Source: Trematomus loennbergii (lineage: Eukaryota; Chordata; Actinopteri; Perciformes; Nototheniidae). Taken from it: 64,000 nt of DNA. Location: contig JAAOOA010000586.1 in assembly GCA_012861695.1 (NCBI GenBank), forward strand, positions 124,001-188,000, given 5' to 3'. This document shows positions 1 through 11,958 of this stretch, in pieces (position 1 is the first letter of the stretch; each line of letters begins with the position of its first letter). Made by a program: the position numbers and the translations under genes. The notes under the pieces are model-generated. The model ran no database searches and was not told the origin of the DNA. It saw only the letters and a list, made by a program, of their open reading frames with translations.

Positions 1-237
1 GAGGACCGCGGGATTTCCCGATGGCCTGGCCTGTTAAGTGACCTGCTGGCCTGAGGATTTTTTAATTTTGTTTTATGTATTGTTGAACGCAACGCTGCGC
101 AAATGTGGGTCTGCCTCACACAGGGTGACTGGCTGTCTACATGATGTGGCCTGCTGACATGGCCACTGTCATACAGATCATACCATCAGAGCCCTCGATT
201 GGTCTCTGCGTGTCATTCAAGCTCGGGATAACCTCAG
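1..237. other. Unassigned flank
   Basis: I see no coding signal or recognisable repeat here. Its last seven bases (CCTCAGC, 232-238) are the left target duplication of the adjacent long-inverted-repeat element. Confidence 0.4.
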
Positions 238-1045
238 CCACCTGGTCTCACCAGAATGCGTGACTCCACCACGACTCCTTAACACCGCAGTGCGTGGTGG
301 AGTCACGAACTTTGCTACATTTACGTGTCGGCACCACGCAAACAACCCCAATGTAAAGTGAATGAGGCTCCTTTGTCGTGGTGCACACACGCATTTCTAC
401 AACGTCCCGCAGTGAGCTTTTATTCTATAAAACGTTTTTAAAATCTACTTTATAGCTTGTAGTAACTCACGGAGGCTTCTTTTATTTTATTTGTATTCAT
501 AATATTTTTATTTTTCGTCAGAATGTATTATGGTGCATTATTTACCAATTTTTGTTCTCAAAAAACAGTGCATTGTGTGTAATACAACTGTGATTTTTAT
601 TAAATTAGTTAGTTTTTAAGGAAGGCCAGAGCTTCAGCTGTGTCAAATAGATTGTTCCCTTTAGTTAACGTTATTTAAAAGATAATTATATTCCTATTTG
701 ATCATGTCCCCTTTATTGTATTACGGACCCAAAGAGCGAGCGTCCATTCCCATTGGATAACGGAGGATTTTACACCCGGAAGTAAGTATTCTCCTTACTG
801 TCGATTGATTTATTTACAGTGATATCTGCACTACTCATCACTCAAAAACACCAGATTATCCTTGTTAATTACACAACATTGATTGGTTTAAATTGTGTAC
901 AATGCTTTTGTATTTTCCCCTTTCGATTCGGAGAAACAAATATTTGTTCGTAGTGTGTGGATGGCAGAAGACACTACACTACCCAGAATCCTCAGCTATG
1001 GGACTACACCATGTGCTTAGAACGTGTCCTACCCCCCCCCCCCCT

Positions 1046-1405
1046 TAGGTCACAGGCTCCTCCAACAGTGCAACACAATAAAACAGATACACAGACAAAA
1101 GTGCAGTAAATACAAAAAAAAAATAGTAAAATAGTAAAAAGTGAAATAGTGCAATAAGAGTCTATATACAAGTGATTGAATATGATATATTAGATAAATA
1201 ATTTCTAAGTAGCAGCCAGATGAATGTTATGGATGTTGTTTCAAGTTCAGGTGTTTAATAGTCTTATGGCCTGTGGGATGAAACTGTCCCTGAGTCTGGT
1301 GGTTTTAGTCCGGATGCTGCGGTACCGCCTGCCAGACGGCAGCAGACAGAACAGTTTGTGGCTGGGGTGATGGGGGTCTTTTATAATCCTGAGGGCTTTC
1401 TTTAA
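1046..1405 (-). mobile_element. LINE (L2/Rex-like) 3' fragment
   Basis: The minus strand encodes the typical C-terminal end of fish L2/Rex reverse-transcriptase ORFs (a LLPSGRRYRSIR-like stretch followed by TRLRDSFIPQAIRLLN). It lies inside the loop of A1. A second 3'-end piece with a long A/T-rich leader lies at about 1686-1800, with a relative at 43115-43240. Both are too short to be active. Confidence 0.6.
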
Positions 1406-1540
1406 GGTTAACCTGGTATTTTTACTCCACTACATTTATTTTAGTTACTTTACAGATTTGGATTAATGATGTGAAATATAAACAACCCTTAAATCAGACT
1501 TTAGTTACACCTGAGTAAAATTCAGTGAAGGTGATTGTCA
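1406..1540. repeat. Fragment of the 'tactttactcaagta' type teleost hAT MITE
   Basis: The stretch with 'tttttactccactacattta' and 'acacctgagtaaaattcag' resembles the ends of a very common fish hAT repeat. A fuller copy lies at about 32759-33200 and another fragment at about 20235-20340. Confidence 0.4.
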
Positions 1541-3641
1541 AGTGCCAACAATCAGGCGAGATATTTGGTAGTGGGTGCTTGAGAAGACTAAATATTTATC
1601 TGCAGATCCCTATAAAGTATATTCATTACTCGTTATTCTCTACTAATAGTTAATTAAAAACTGTATATAATGGCTATTTTGCACATCCCTTTCAAGATTT
1701 CAAGATTTTCTAAGGTTTATTGACATATCATATACACAACTACGGTGTAGTTATGCAATGAATGAAAAACTTGGGTCACAGGTTCCTCAACAGTGCATTA
1801 CAAGACATCTATCGATATCTGTGTACCTCCACCATTAAACATATTCTGCACATTTCTTATACTATCTACATACATCTTATAAGAGTATAATTAATATGTA
1901 TAATATCAGTTAAAATAAGTGCTTCAACATAGTTAACATTGCAGGAAAGTTGATTGTCAAGTTCCAAAACAAACCATGCAATATATTAGACGTTAAGTAC
2001 TTTGTCAGGCTTAATATCTGTAGATACCCCCAAAGCTTTTTTCTTATTTAAAAGAAGACCTTAACCTAAAGTATTCTTTAATGTTTAAATAAAGCCTTAT
2101 TAGTTTGTCTGTTTTGCACATCCTCCTATCAGGCACTAAACTGTTTTATTGTAGAGATCACTTACAGTATCTTCTTGATATTTTCTATTCTATATTATTT
2201 ATATCATTGACCTTCCACTTTCCCACTATATTAAGAGTATGTACTCTTAATATTTAAATGTTTTCATCAAATATAACACATTCAAAAGTGCTTTACAAAA
2301 ATGAAAGACATTAAGAAAAAGGCATTTTAAAACAGTCATTAAAAAGCAACACAATCTACCTGCATTGCAATTACTCTAAACGTGTAATAACGTGCTTTAA
2401 CCAGTAGGAGGTGCGGGTTAAAAAGCTGTCAAGTTTACAGTGTTAACAAAATAAAATATACTGCTGTTTCTGGTTTAGTTTACGACGGATATATTCTGTT
2501 ATTGTTTTGATATTTGTAACACAAAAGCGATGTAAAAAACCCACAGCAACACAGAAAAGATGGTCTTAACATGACCCAGCGGTCTAGTAGTTAATAAAAA
2601 ACAATAATATCAAAACAAATTATTACTACTAACTTTATTGTGAAATTAAAAAGAACGGTAAAAGAATAGTTTCCGGTCTATTCTGAGGCCCGATCTCTGT
2701 AGATAAATAAAGAACTACGACAGATGTGTAATGTTTAATGCAGCCAAACCATTCATTACAATGCATTCATGTGATGACTTTCAAAGAGTAAAGCAAGCAC
2801 TGCTGAATAAAGTATGATTTTATCTTTTACGAAACGTTTTTTCCAGCTTGAAACGGAATAGCTGAGGATTCTGGGTAGTGTAGTGTCTTCGGCCATCCTA
2901 AACTCTGAACACATATTTGTTTCTCCGAATCGAAGGGAAAATTACAAAAGCATTGCACAATTTAAACCAATCAATGTTGTGTAATTAACAAGGATAATCT
3001 GGTGTTTTTAGTTGATGAGTAGTGCAGATATCACTGTAAAATCAATCGACAGTAAGGAGAATACTTACTTCCGGGTGTAAAATGATGGGAATGGACGCTC
3101 ACACTCTCTGTGTCCGTAATACAATAAAGGGGACATGATCAAATAGGAATATAATTATCTTTTAAATAACGTTAACTAAAGGGAACAATCTCTTTGACAC
3201 AGCTGAAGCTCTGGCCTTCCTTAAAAACTAACTCATTTAATAAAAATCACAGTTGTATTACACACAACGCACTGTTTTTTGAGAACAAAAATTGTAACTA
3301 ATGCACCATAATACATTCTGACGAAAAATAAAATATTATGAATACAAATAAAATAAAAGAAGCCTCCCGTGAGTTACTACAAGCTATAAAGTAGATTTTA
3401 AAAACGTTTTATAGAATAAAAGCTCACTGTGGACGTTGTAGAAATGCGTGTGTGCACCACGACAAAGGAGCCTCATTCACTTTACATTGGGGTTGTTTGC
3501 ATGGTGCAGACACGTAAATGTAGCAAAGTTCGTGACTCCACCACGCACTGCGGTGTTAAGGAGTCGTGGTGGAGTCACGCATTCTGGTGAGACCAGGTTG
3601 CCTCAGCTCAGTGAGGTTAAGGACTCTCTGAGTGTTTAGAT

Positions 3642-4678
3642 CAGTGGTCGCCAACCAGTCGATCGCGATCGACCGGTTGATCGCGAGTGTGGTGCGGGTA
3701 GATCGCGGACCGTTAAAAAAAAAAAAAAAAGAAAGAAAGAAAATAAAATAAAAATAATAATGTTTGAAAATAAGTTTTTAGATGTAAACCTATCATCCAC
3801 CACCCCGTTTGCAGGTGCCACTTGATTGACGTATATTTTAGACACCTCAATAATATAATACATTAACCGTGCTTTACGTGAACCTCATCATGACACAAGA
3901 GAGGACGGCAGGACTGCAATTTCCCGTGTTCAGTGAATGCAACAGAGGCAAGACACTAGACCAATCAGGAATTGCATGGAAATACACGTGTGCTTGTGTC
4001 ATTCAAGCACACGTTTATTTCCATGTCCTCTCAGACTGAGGGGCTCAGGTGAGCTAAAGGACTCTCTGAGTGTTTTAGATATAGTTCACTTTAGTCTAAG
4101 TTATCTCAGTGGGTCTCAAAAGTTTTGTCACAAATTATTCAAAAGATTATTTCCGCGGCACACCTTCATATGATCATTATAGTTATACACACATAAGAGA
4201 ACAAATGAAAAACAGGTATGAAATACTATATGGCAGTAAAACAAGAATACAGTTTAAAAGGAGAGTGATTTGTAAAATATCCATAAAGAAAAAGAACATC
4301 TGTTTACAGTTCTGTTTCATATGGGTGTTGAGAGAGGTATCCATAGATCTCTTCATGTTGCTCTCAAAGTGCACCAGATTGATGCTTTTAACTTCAATAT
4401 TTAAAAAAATATATTCCCGGGGAGCATCCCCCCGGACCCCCCAGAGGAGGTGAGGTCCGCCCCCACTCATAAAAAAAGAGCACTTTACCCCTGCCTATAT
4501 CCGTGAGCTGATTATCGAGCCTTCATTGTAACAGTAATCAGATGCAGCCTATATAAAAGGCCTCAAATTGAAGCACTGTCAGGGCCGTCTTTTTCACTCA
4601 ATTCTGCAATAGGTAGATCTCGCCTTTCACCTAGGCCGAGGTTGGTGATCTTGGGCTTAAAAAGGTTGGTGACCACTG
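3642..4678. mobile_element. J: hAT-type MITE
   Basis: The ends are CAGTGGTCGCCAACC and GGTTGGTGACCACTG. The 8-bp target duplication GTTTAGAT occurs at 3634-3641 and 4679-4686. TIRs starting CAG with an 8-bp duplication are the hAT signature. No transposase is present. Inside it, 4056-4130 is a second copy of the sequence into which J itself inserted. Confidence 0.85.
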
Positions 4679-4686
4679 GTTTAGAT

Positions 4687-5363
4687 AGTTAACTTTGTCT
4701 AAGTTCTCAGTGGGTCTCAAACGGTTTGGACCACCATTTATGTAAATATATATTTCCATTTGAGGAGGGAGTGATTAGTAAAATATGCATGAATACAAAA
4801 ATTATTCATTATTCATTACTAAACCCTGAATAAATATTGACAAATAAATCCAGCAAAATGGCACAAAAGAAAACTGGTAGTGGCCTGGCTGGGTGTATAA
4901 TTTCCGGCCTGAATTATTGTCTCGGTCCAGCCCTGCCTGTACCTGTTCGCTCTGCCATTGCGTGGGTCTGCTAACAAGCGACCACCGAAAGGTTAATGTT
5001 AATGTTGTTGCACATCACAAAGGCACGTCACGTCACCTCGTCACCCCCCCCCCCCCGCTACCACCCCCCCCAAGTATATTTCAGATCTGTGGGAAACACT
5101 GAACAGGCCTAAATGACACTCTTTATTTGTATGCTTTAGTTTAGTAGCTATCTACAAACAAAGAGTTGATATTTTTCTAAAACCATTTAGTGCTTCACAA
5201 TAAAATACACAACGGCTGTATCCTGATTATATTATGCTTTAGGAGCTGTGTGTTGTACAGTGTGTAGGCGTGTGGCAGCGGGTGTGGTTAGGGCGCCGGC
5301 TGCTGGAGGGATGGAGTGGCTCGGCGGAGACCAGACAGCTGCGCAGAATAATCAGGTCATTAA
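4687..5363. other. Intergenic, no gene seen
   Basis: A/T-rich sequence with two C-runs around 5045-5075. I see no splice-bounded exon or known domain. The short open frames have no family resemblance. Confidence 0.4.
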
Positions 5364-5614
5364 AGGTAGGGTAGGTAAGAATGGAGAAACCAGCTCGAGT
5401 GCGCTAGAATTTGAAAGTACGCAGCCGACAGGCAGGTAGGCCTTCCAGTTATTTTAGCCGGGCCGGCTAATATAATTGGTCTAGCTTTTTACAGCACCAC
5501 GGCTTCCATGGATGAAATGTCAAAGCATTTCATGTATTCATTGCTATCGGGATGTTAAGAGCATTCCATTGAATATAACAAAAACAAATTCTGAAGTGAA
5601 TTCTATACCCATCT
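5364..5614. mobile_element. K0: TTAA-flanked MITE (copy of K)
   Basis: It starts AGGTAGGGTAGGTAAG and ends with a degenerate inverted copy (CTATACCCATCT), flanked by TTAA at 5360-5363 and 5615-5618. Longer relatives are K1 (16856-17225) and K2 (63162-63543). TTAA targeting suggests piggyBac-type mobilisation, which is an inference because no transposase is present. Confidence 0.65.
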
Positions 5615-5880
5615 TTAAGCTCTCAGTATAAAGCTGATAACCTGGTTCTGCTCCGGCTTGCAGTAGGCTGGATCCTGAGCCAAGGATCCACGGACCCCGA
5701 GCAGCCTCAGGACCTGGCGGGCTAATTGTCAAAGTTTGTTTGTGTGAACCTCCCCTTCCCTGGCAATAAACCTGGTCATTTATACAATCCACCTTCTCCT
5801 TCGTCCATTTTTAACCCCTGTGTGAACCAGGCTGTTCACAGTGCGTGTTTACAGTACACACCACTGTGAACGGTTGTGCG

Positions 5881-6058
<178 letters not shown>

Positions 6059-6344
6059 AGATGCGGCAGACAGACAGGTCTCAGTTGGTTTGGTTTCCTC
6101 TGCTTACTTTTAATAATTGTAAAAACTTTTGGCCCGTAATTTCATTTCCAAATTGTAGCGACCATGAGAGGTGTGTGTGTATATGTCCGCATCTGTAGCC
6201 TGTTATTGTCTCATTATACCACACTGTCAACGAATTGAAAGTAAATATATAAGTGGTCATGAACACATCTGTCCATCAGACAGAGGGCTGCTGTGCCTCC
6301 TGTCATCATTAATGGACGTCTCTTTAAAATGACCGCTCAGAGGA

Positions 6345-6505
6345 GAGGAGTTCTCATTTCTCTAACCGCCTGCTGCTTCCCCTCCTCTCTCCTCGGTTCA
6401 CCTCCTCGACTCCTCCGCTCGTATCTCCTGTGGGCGGGACTAAGACGCGAGGATAGGAGTCGAGGAGGGGAGTCGAGGAGGGGAAATTAGAAATGAGAAA
6501 GGTCT
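6345..6505. repeat. Short palindromic MITE-like repeat
   Basis: 'CTCATTTCT...CCCCTCCTC' on the left is answered by 'GAGGAGGGG...AGAAATGAG' on the right, with GACTCC/GGAGTC motifs between, giving an imperfect inverted repeat of about 150 bp. No target duplication could be fixed. Confidence 0.45.
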
Positions 6506-6514
6506 AATGAGTGA

Positions 6515-6960
6515 ATATTGAGGACTGATCTCCTTCTATCTTATTTTTCATTAAAATGGTCGCACCATGAATAAGATTGTTTCTCCAGACTTGATTAAAG
6601 CACTGATGTTTTCAAGGAAAAGACAAAAACAACAATGTGTGGCAGCACATTTATTCACTGGTGACAACAGAGTAAAACAAGACATTGCTCATAGATAAAA
6701 ATACAGATAGATGAAAATCATCCATAAAGTGTGCATCATCAGAATAGTATCAGGGACAGTTTCATCCCACTGGCCATAAGACTATTAAACACCTGAGCTT
6801 GCACTATTTTATTTGTATTGTTGTTTTTTATATGTATTTCTTATGTCTTGTTAATTGCACTGTTAAGGAACCTGCGATCACATTTTTTATACATTACATA
6901 ATTACACCGTAGTTTCTAAATGTCATGACAATAAACCTTTGAATCTTGAAAAATAGTTAT
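6515..6960. repeat. 3'-flank module of the lectin units, with a LINE 3' end inserted
   Basis: The sequence from 'tgaatattgagg' through 'cacatttattcactggtgacaacag' recurs downstream of each lectin unit (11035-11240, 23225-23445, and 59895-59913 plus 62162-62290), so it marks the duplicated unit boundary. Bases about 6745-6955 (a 'ttcatcccactggcc' start and a 'aataaacctttgaatcttga' end) are a LINE 3' remnant also present at 23445-23665. Confidence 0.6.
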
Positions 6961-8915
6961 TTAACAGACTCTGGAACATTGTATTGAGAACAAGTGATGC
7001 AGCGCCCTCTGTTGGCCGGTAGAAGCAATCAAATAAAATGGTCCATAATCTTTGCAATAATCTGCAGAGTTTAAGCATTGCATCTCTAACAATAGAATAA
7101 CATTATTCACACAAAACAGTATAACTACTTTAACCTTCCATATATAATAAAAACACCATACAAATGTTAAAGAAATTAATATTTGCATTAATTTAGCAAG
7201 CTCCATAGAAATGAAGTCATCGATTTTAAAATAATCCACATTATGAGTTCACTTTTGTGTTTTTTGTTTGTATCGAGTTTGTGAAACGTTTCTGGAATTA
7301 CTGTTTTTTTATCCTTTTTTTGTTTGGAATTTGTTTTTATTCACAATTCATCTTTTTTTCAAAGAGTTTCCAGTAACCTTCTTAGAATGACTGCTTTGTT
7401 CAAACAGACAGAGCCTTCTTCTTGCAGATCCATTGTTGTTTCTCAGCACAGCTCGCTGAGTACCAGTAGTTGCTGTTGTAAACACTGCACAGTGACCGTC
7501 AACAGGATCTGGTATCCAGGAGCTGAGGAGAGAACATGATGTTTAGATAAAGACTGATAGATGTTATTATTCAAAGTGTTTATTAACGGATCAATTCCAT
7601 CCACCCACTCCCATTTCTTATTTACAACTCTCAGACCAATCCAGTATCTATACCTCTATAGCTCTCAGTATTGTTTGCTGCCTGGAAAACAGAGAGAGTT
7701 GTCAGATATTTAAACATTAAACTGTAATAAACACATAATGACCTAAAGACCCAAAGTGTGTTCAAACCTACACAAAACACATTTACTTTCTTAATTGCGT
7801 CATATTAATGGGTTTACCTTCACTTATGTGCAACAGTCAGATTTGAATTCTTTCCACTGCAGTCTTCTTGAGCTTCGGCCCAGGTTTTCCAACCAGAAGA
7901 AGGAGGGTCATTGAACAATAGCAGCTGGGCTCTTTGAGCTGAATGAGTCCCAGCCCCTCTGACAAGGTTGACACTTTTTATCTGAAACAACAGAGTCCAA
8001 ACAATCAACATCATGACTGCAGTATGAAAATATTGTAATGATGACCTAATATATAGGATCTGAACATACCGGTATTTCCTAAGCAGTAGGAATCGATGCT
8101 CCACTGAGCTCGACTGACGTTGAGCTCATTCCAGATTGTTGTCATGTTTTGTATTTGCTGTTTCAAGTTGTTCTTCTGCGTCTCCAGCTCCTGGACTCCT
8201 GCAGACAGGTTTTTGTGTTGCTCTCTGAGACATTATAGGCTTGTGTCAACTGGTCCGTCAGATTCTTGTTGTCCCTCGTCAAGATTGCATTTTCTAAGCT
8301 GAGTTTTTTGTTGATTGTCAGCAGAGTCTCATGGCTAGATGTATCACTGCAACATAAAAAACATAGCTTCTAAATCACAGTGATAATGCAATGTTTTTTG
8401 TCAATGTGCCTCTTTTGGAAGATGTTTCTTGTCCGTCTCTCTTCAGGTTTCAAGAAATCCCCCCAAAAAAAGACTGGAGCCAAAATGTCTTAGTTTTATC
8501 TCAAACATTTTTTTGAGTTTTCCAATTCTCCGACCCTAGACCTTTAGTTCCTACTGAGGACGTTGCTAACAGCATTTCACTGTAGTTTTAGGTCAACATT
8601 ACTTAGAAAATGAGTGACATGGGGAAGTTTGTGGTTTCCGCAGTCAGATTGGTATTTCAGTAAAGATAGAGCCGGCTAACTTCACTAGAGCAGTACCAAG
8701 TTAGCAACGAGCTAACTGCATTTGGAGAGATAACAGGCGGAGCGACTGGTCTCCTCTGTACTGTAGACATCTTACAACAGCTCTGACGATTCAAACCACT
8801 GCCTTTTGTAAAATATGGAGAACACAAGCAGACACCTTCACACACACACTTCACCCTTAACACACATTTCAGCCTGTTTCAAACTGTTGAACTACTTCAC
8901 ACAGAAGAGACTCAC

Positions 8916-8987
8916 AGTAGATACGGAGACCCATGATGGCTAACAGTATGATCCAACACACTGCTATTGGAAGAAAAAACCTCAAGC
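8916..8987 (-). pseudogene. Unit I transmembrane exon
   Basis: It is bounded by a TTTTTCAG acceptor and a GTGAGT donor, 72 nt, phase 1 at both ends. It encodes a type II signal anchor (FFLPIAVCWIILLAIMG) ending in LRIY. Orthologous exons are 18818-18892 (Unit II) and 57729-57798 (Unit V). Confidence 0.75.
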
Positions 8988-9017
8988 CTGAAAAATAAGC
9001 ATTCAGTTAAAAAACCT

Positions 9018-9180
9018 TAACAAAGGTTTCGAAAGGTTTCAAAGGTTTTAAAGTCATATACACAGATACAGTTTAGTCTAAAAACTGTGGTCGCAGGTTG
9101 CTTAAAAAATGTAATATAAACATATACAAGACTTAAAAGAAATACAAATAAAAGTGCAAGCTCAGGAGTTTAGCTTCATC
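9018..9180 (-). repeat. LINE 3' remnant in intron
   Basis: Repeated 'aaaggtttcaaaggttttaaagtcatatacaca' and 'gtcgcaggtt' text typical of fish LINE 3' ends. A similar piece occurs at 57825-57990 in Unit V. A second remnant (a 'cagaatcagtatcaggtttatttccaggtagg' type end) lies at about 9445-9560 and 58262-58340. Confidence 0.5.
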
Positions 9181-9724
9181 TTAACGCCTAAAACCATTTA
9201 ACAGGCTAAGCTAATGCTTTCAATACATTATAAACACACCACAAAAATAGCTAAACCATTTCAACCTTTGTCACTATCTCACTATTTTACCTTATGTTTT
9301 TTTAAACATGTTAACAGTATTAAATAGTGAAATGTATTGATCATGCACCTGGAGGGGATGCCTTTGTATCCACGGTGCCTTCTGGTGCAGCTTCTTTTTT
9401 GGTGTCCTCTGAAAAATAAAAACACAATGTGTTGTGTTTTTATGAAGTTTATCAGAATCAGTATCAGGTTTATTTCCAGGTAGGTTACACAGACGAGGAA
9501 ATTGACTTGGTGTTGTGTTGCCTACATACACATAAAAATAAACAAAAATGTAAAACACAGATAGAAAACTATTTTAAGAAACCTATAATAACATAAAAAG
9601 ATGTAAAAAATATACTAAAATATACAATATTTACATTTCATATGGTTATAATCATATGAATAGAATTGGAATAAAAATATGTGCAGTAATGAAAAACAAG
9701 ATTGTATACATTGTGTGCATTAAT

Positions 9725-9800
9725 GTGCATTTAACTCCCAAATTGATGATGGCTATCATCAGCAAACAGTCTATTGGTGGAAAATACATTGAAGAAGAGA
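9725..9800 (-). pseudogene. Degenerate extra copy of the membrane exon
   Basis: 'gatgatggctatcatcag...ctattggtggaaaatac...ctctggcctga' resembles the membrane exon of Units I, II and V with many changes, and sits between tail exons 2 and 3. A cognate remnant lies at about 58612-58675 in Unit V, so it predates that duplication. Confidence 0.4.
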
Positions 9801-11034
9801 GACCTCTGGCCTGAGTAAAGTTACTAAACAACAAGAATTAACGGTGAAAAATGATTTGAATTAATATAGAACAAAAGAGCTGATTTAATATTCACGTTTT
9901 TAACCTTCATCACTATTTTATTTAAATAACATGACTGTTAAATAAATCTCATGGTTACTTGTGTTCACAGCTCACCTGGACGCGTTGCCTTTTTATCAGG
10001 GCCTTCTGGTGCATTCACATAGTCAGCTTCTTCTGTGATTTCCTCTGAAGATAAACACATACTGTTTCATCAGATATGCAGTTTCACTCCCATTATGTTC
10101 AGCACGCATGAGGAACCATTTCACTAAATGATGGAGTTTATAATCAAACTCAACATGTCAAATGAGTTGCTGTCACGAAAGAACAGAGCAGGAAAGCAGA
10201 ACTAAAAACACACGGAGAAGTGTATCATGCTGACTTTTAAAAAAGAGTAAAGACCAATTAGACAAACTCAAATCTTATAAATAAAACATTTGTACATGTT
10301 ATTGTTAAAATGAACACATTTTGTATTTAGTACAATAGTTCATCATGTGTGGTTAACATATTGATAAACTACAAGCTTCTTCCTTAATTCACTCTCAAAA
10401 AATCCCCAAATGCATCAAACATTATGTCTCTATGTTCAGAGTTGATCATTATCATTTTAAAGATTCAATCTTAAATGAATTTGGATATTTAAAATAATTT
10501 GCTGCTAGGGAGTGGTCAAGCCTCAGAAGCAACTCATGCACATATGGTCATACATAGCAAACCATGTTGATAAATGCAAAGAAAAACATATCATAGGATG
10601 TTTCTTAGACACACACACACACACAAACACATAAACTCTGGAATATTCTTTAATTACCCATATCCTCGATTATCTTTCCTTTCATCCTGAACAAAGTCCT
10701 GCTGCAGTCCTGATGAGAGCGTGTCTCTGATGTGACGGTTCAGTAGACTTCTGCTTTGAGGTGGAGATGGCATCTTTTTAATCTCCTGTTCTCACGTCAT
10801 GTTGATACCTCCCAAATAGTTTCAACCGGAACTTGAAAACGTGTGGTCCTTTCACAGAGTTTAATAGAGTCACACATCCAACATATTGGATTTCCCAATA
10901 ATAGAATCATATTAACTGCAATGTGGATCTCCATTGGATTTCTAGGCCCCAAAAACGTATGTTTAGTCACCAAAATGCTCTCAATGCCACTTCCTGTCCC
11001 TCTCTGAAACTCTGCTGGTGCTGATATGGACAGA

Positions 11035-11640
11035 GAGACTGAATATTGAGGCCTGATCTCCTTCTATCTTATTTTCATAACATATTACATAATTGGCAAT
11101 AACAAGTTCGTCCTGACTTGATTAAAGCACTGATGTTTTCAAGAAAAAGACAAAACAACAATGTGTGGCAGCACATTTATTCACTGGTGACAACAGAGTA
11201 AAACAAGACATTGCTCATAGAGAGAAAATACAGATAGATTAAATGATCGGTCATCTGGGCAAATAAACAAAGTATACATCAGAATACTTGATGAAACAGA
11301 CTCTGGAACATTGTATTGAGAACAAGTGATGCAGCGCCCTCTGTTGGTCGTTAGAAGCAAGACAATAAAAATAGCAGAGTCCTTGCACTAATCTGCAGAG
11401 TTTAAGCATTGCATCTCTAATACAAACAAGTTTAACCATCCAGACTGATAACAACAACATAAATATGGTAAGGAAATAAAAAATGGCATTTATTTTGCAA
11501 GCCCTATAGAAATCCAAAAGTCAAACTAAAGCTAGATTTATTTTTAAATAATCCACATTATATATGAGTTAACTTTCATGTATTATTGTTTATAAAACGG
11601 ACAAGTCAAATCAAGCAATCTGATATAATGAGCGTATATC
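11035..11640. repeat. Copies of lectin-unit 3' flank
   Basis: 11035-11240 repeats the module at 6515 and 23225. 11285-11420 repeats 'ggaacattgtattgagaacaagtgatgcagcgccctctg', as at 6965-7090 and 23680-23800. It is the 3' flank of Unit II, separated from that gene by B1. Confidence 0.6.
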
Positions 11641-11958
11641 ACAGGTAGAATTGTAGTTACTTTTCACGAGTCATGTATCCCTCCGCGTCTGAGAAAAAGC
11701 TACAACCGCTACAACCGTTACAACTGTTACATTACGTCCGTTACGAAACTAACTAACTAACAAAGCTCAAGATGGAAACATTTAAGGTTAACTTCGACCT
11801 CCAGGGTGGCCTCACTATGGAGGAGTGGATTGAGCAGTGCCTATCTCCAGAAAGCACCTAAACGACGACATGCAGAGCTACGTGAAGAGCAGGTAGACCA
11901 ACTGGAAAAGTACCACCATTCAAATAGCATGGGCCGAACCACGCCCTTAACTGTGAAA
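11641..11958. repeat. Duplicated segment holding the filled B1 insertion site
   Basis: This stretch and 16703-16855 together are nearly identical to 62626-63160, where B is absent. The match places the B1 ends exactly. Open frames here show no family resemblance. Confidence 0.6.

Larger units (their letters stand above)
238..3600. mobile_element. A1: long-terminal-inverted-repeat (foldback) DNA transposon, non-autonomous
   Basis: The left arm (about 238-1005) returns as its reverse complement at about 2860-3600. Both outer ends read CA(C/A)CCTGGTCTCACC, and the 7-bp direct repeat CCTCAGC flanks the element at 232-238 and 3601-3607. The loop holds pieces shared with A2 and A3 (1800-2130 and 2690-2830) plus LINE debris. 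No transposase frame is visible, so it must be moved in trans. The superfamily is uncertain: 7-bp duplications do not fit hAT (8), Tc1/mariner (TA) or piggyBac (TTAA). Confidence 0.8.
7400..10685 (-). pseudogene. Unit I: C-type-lectin-like type II receptor pseudogene
   Basis: Eight exons can be traced on the minus strand: start exon 10658-10685; tail exons 9976-10044 (with ADYVNAP, a YxN-type tyrosine motif) and 9349-9408; membrane exon 8916-8987 (about 20 hydrophobic residues, then LRIY); coiled neck 8070-8346; CTLD exons 7818-7981, 7577-7681 and 7400-7522. The front four are clean, but the rest is broken. The neck exon does not fit the incoming phase and has lost one base near 8215. The first CTLD exon has lost one base in the TATTTG context and has a deletion with an in-frame stop near its end. 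The second has lost its splice donor by deletion. The third is out of frame with Unit III. The CTLD would have been extracellular and ligand-binding. Unit III is the best intact comparison. Confidence 0.8.
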
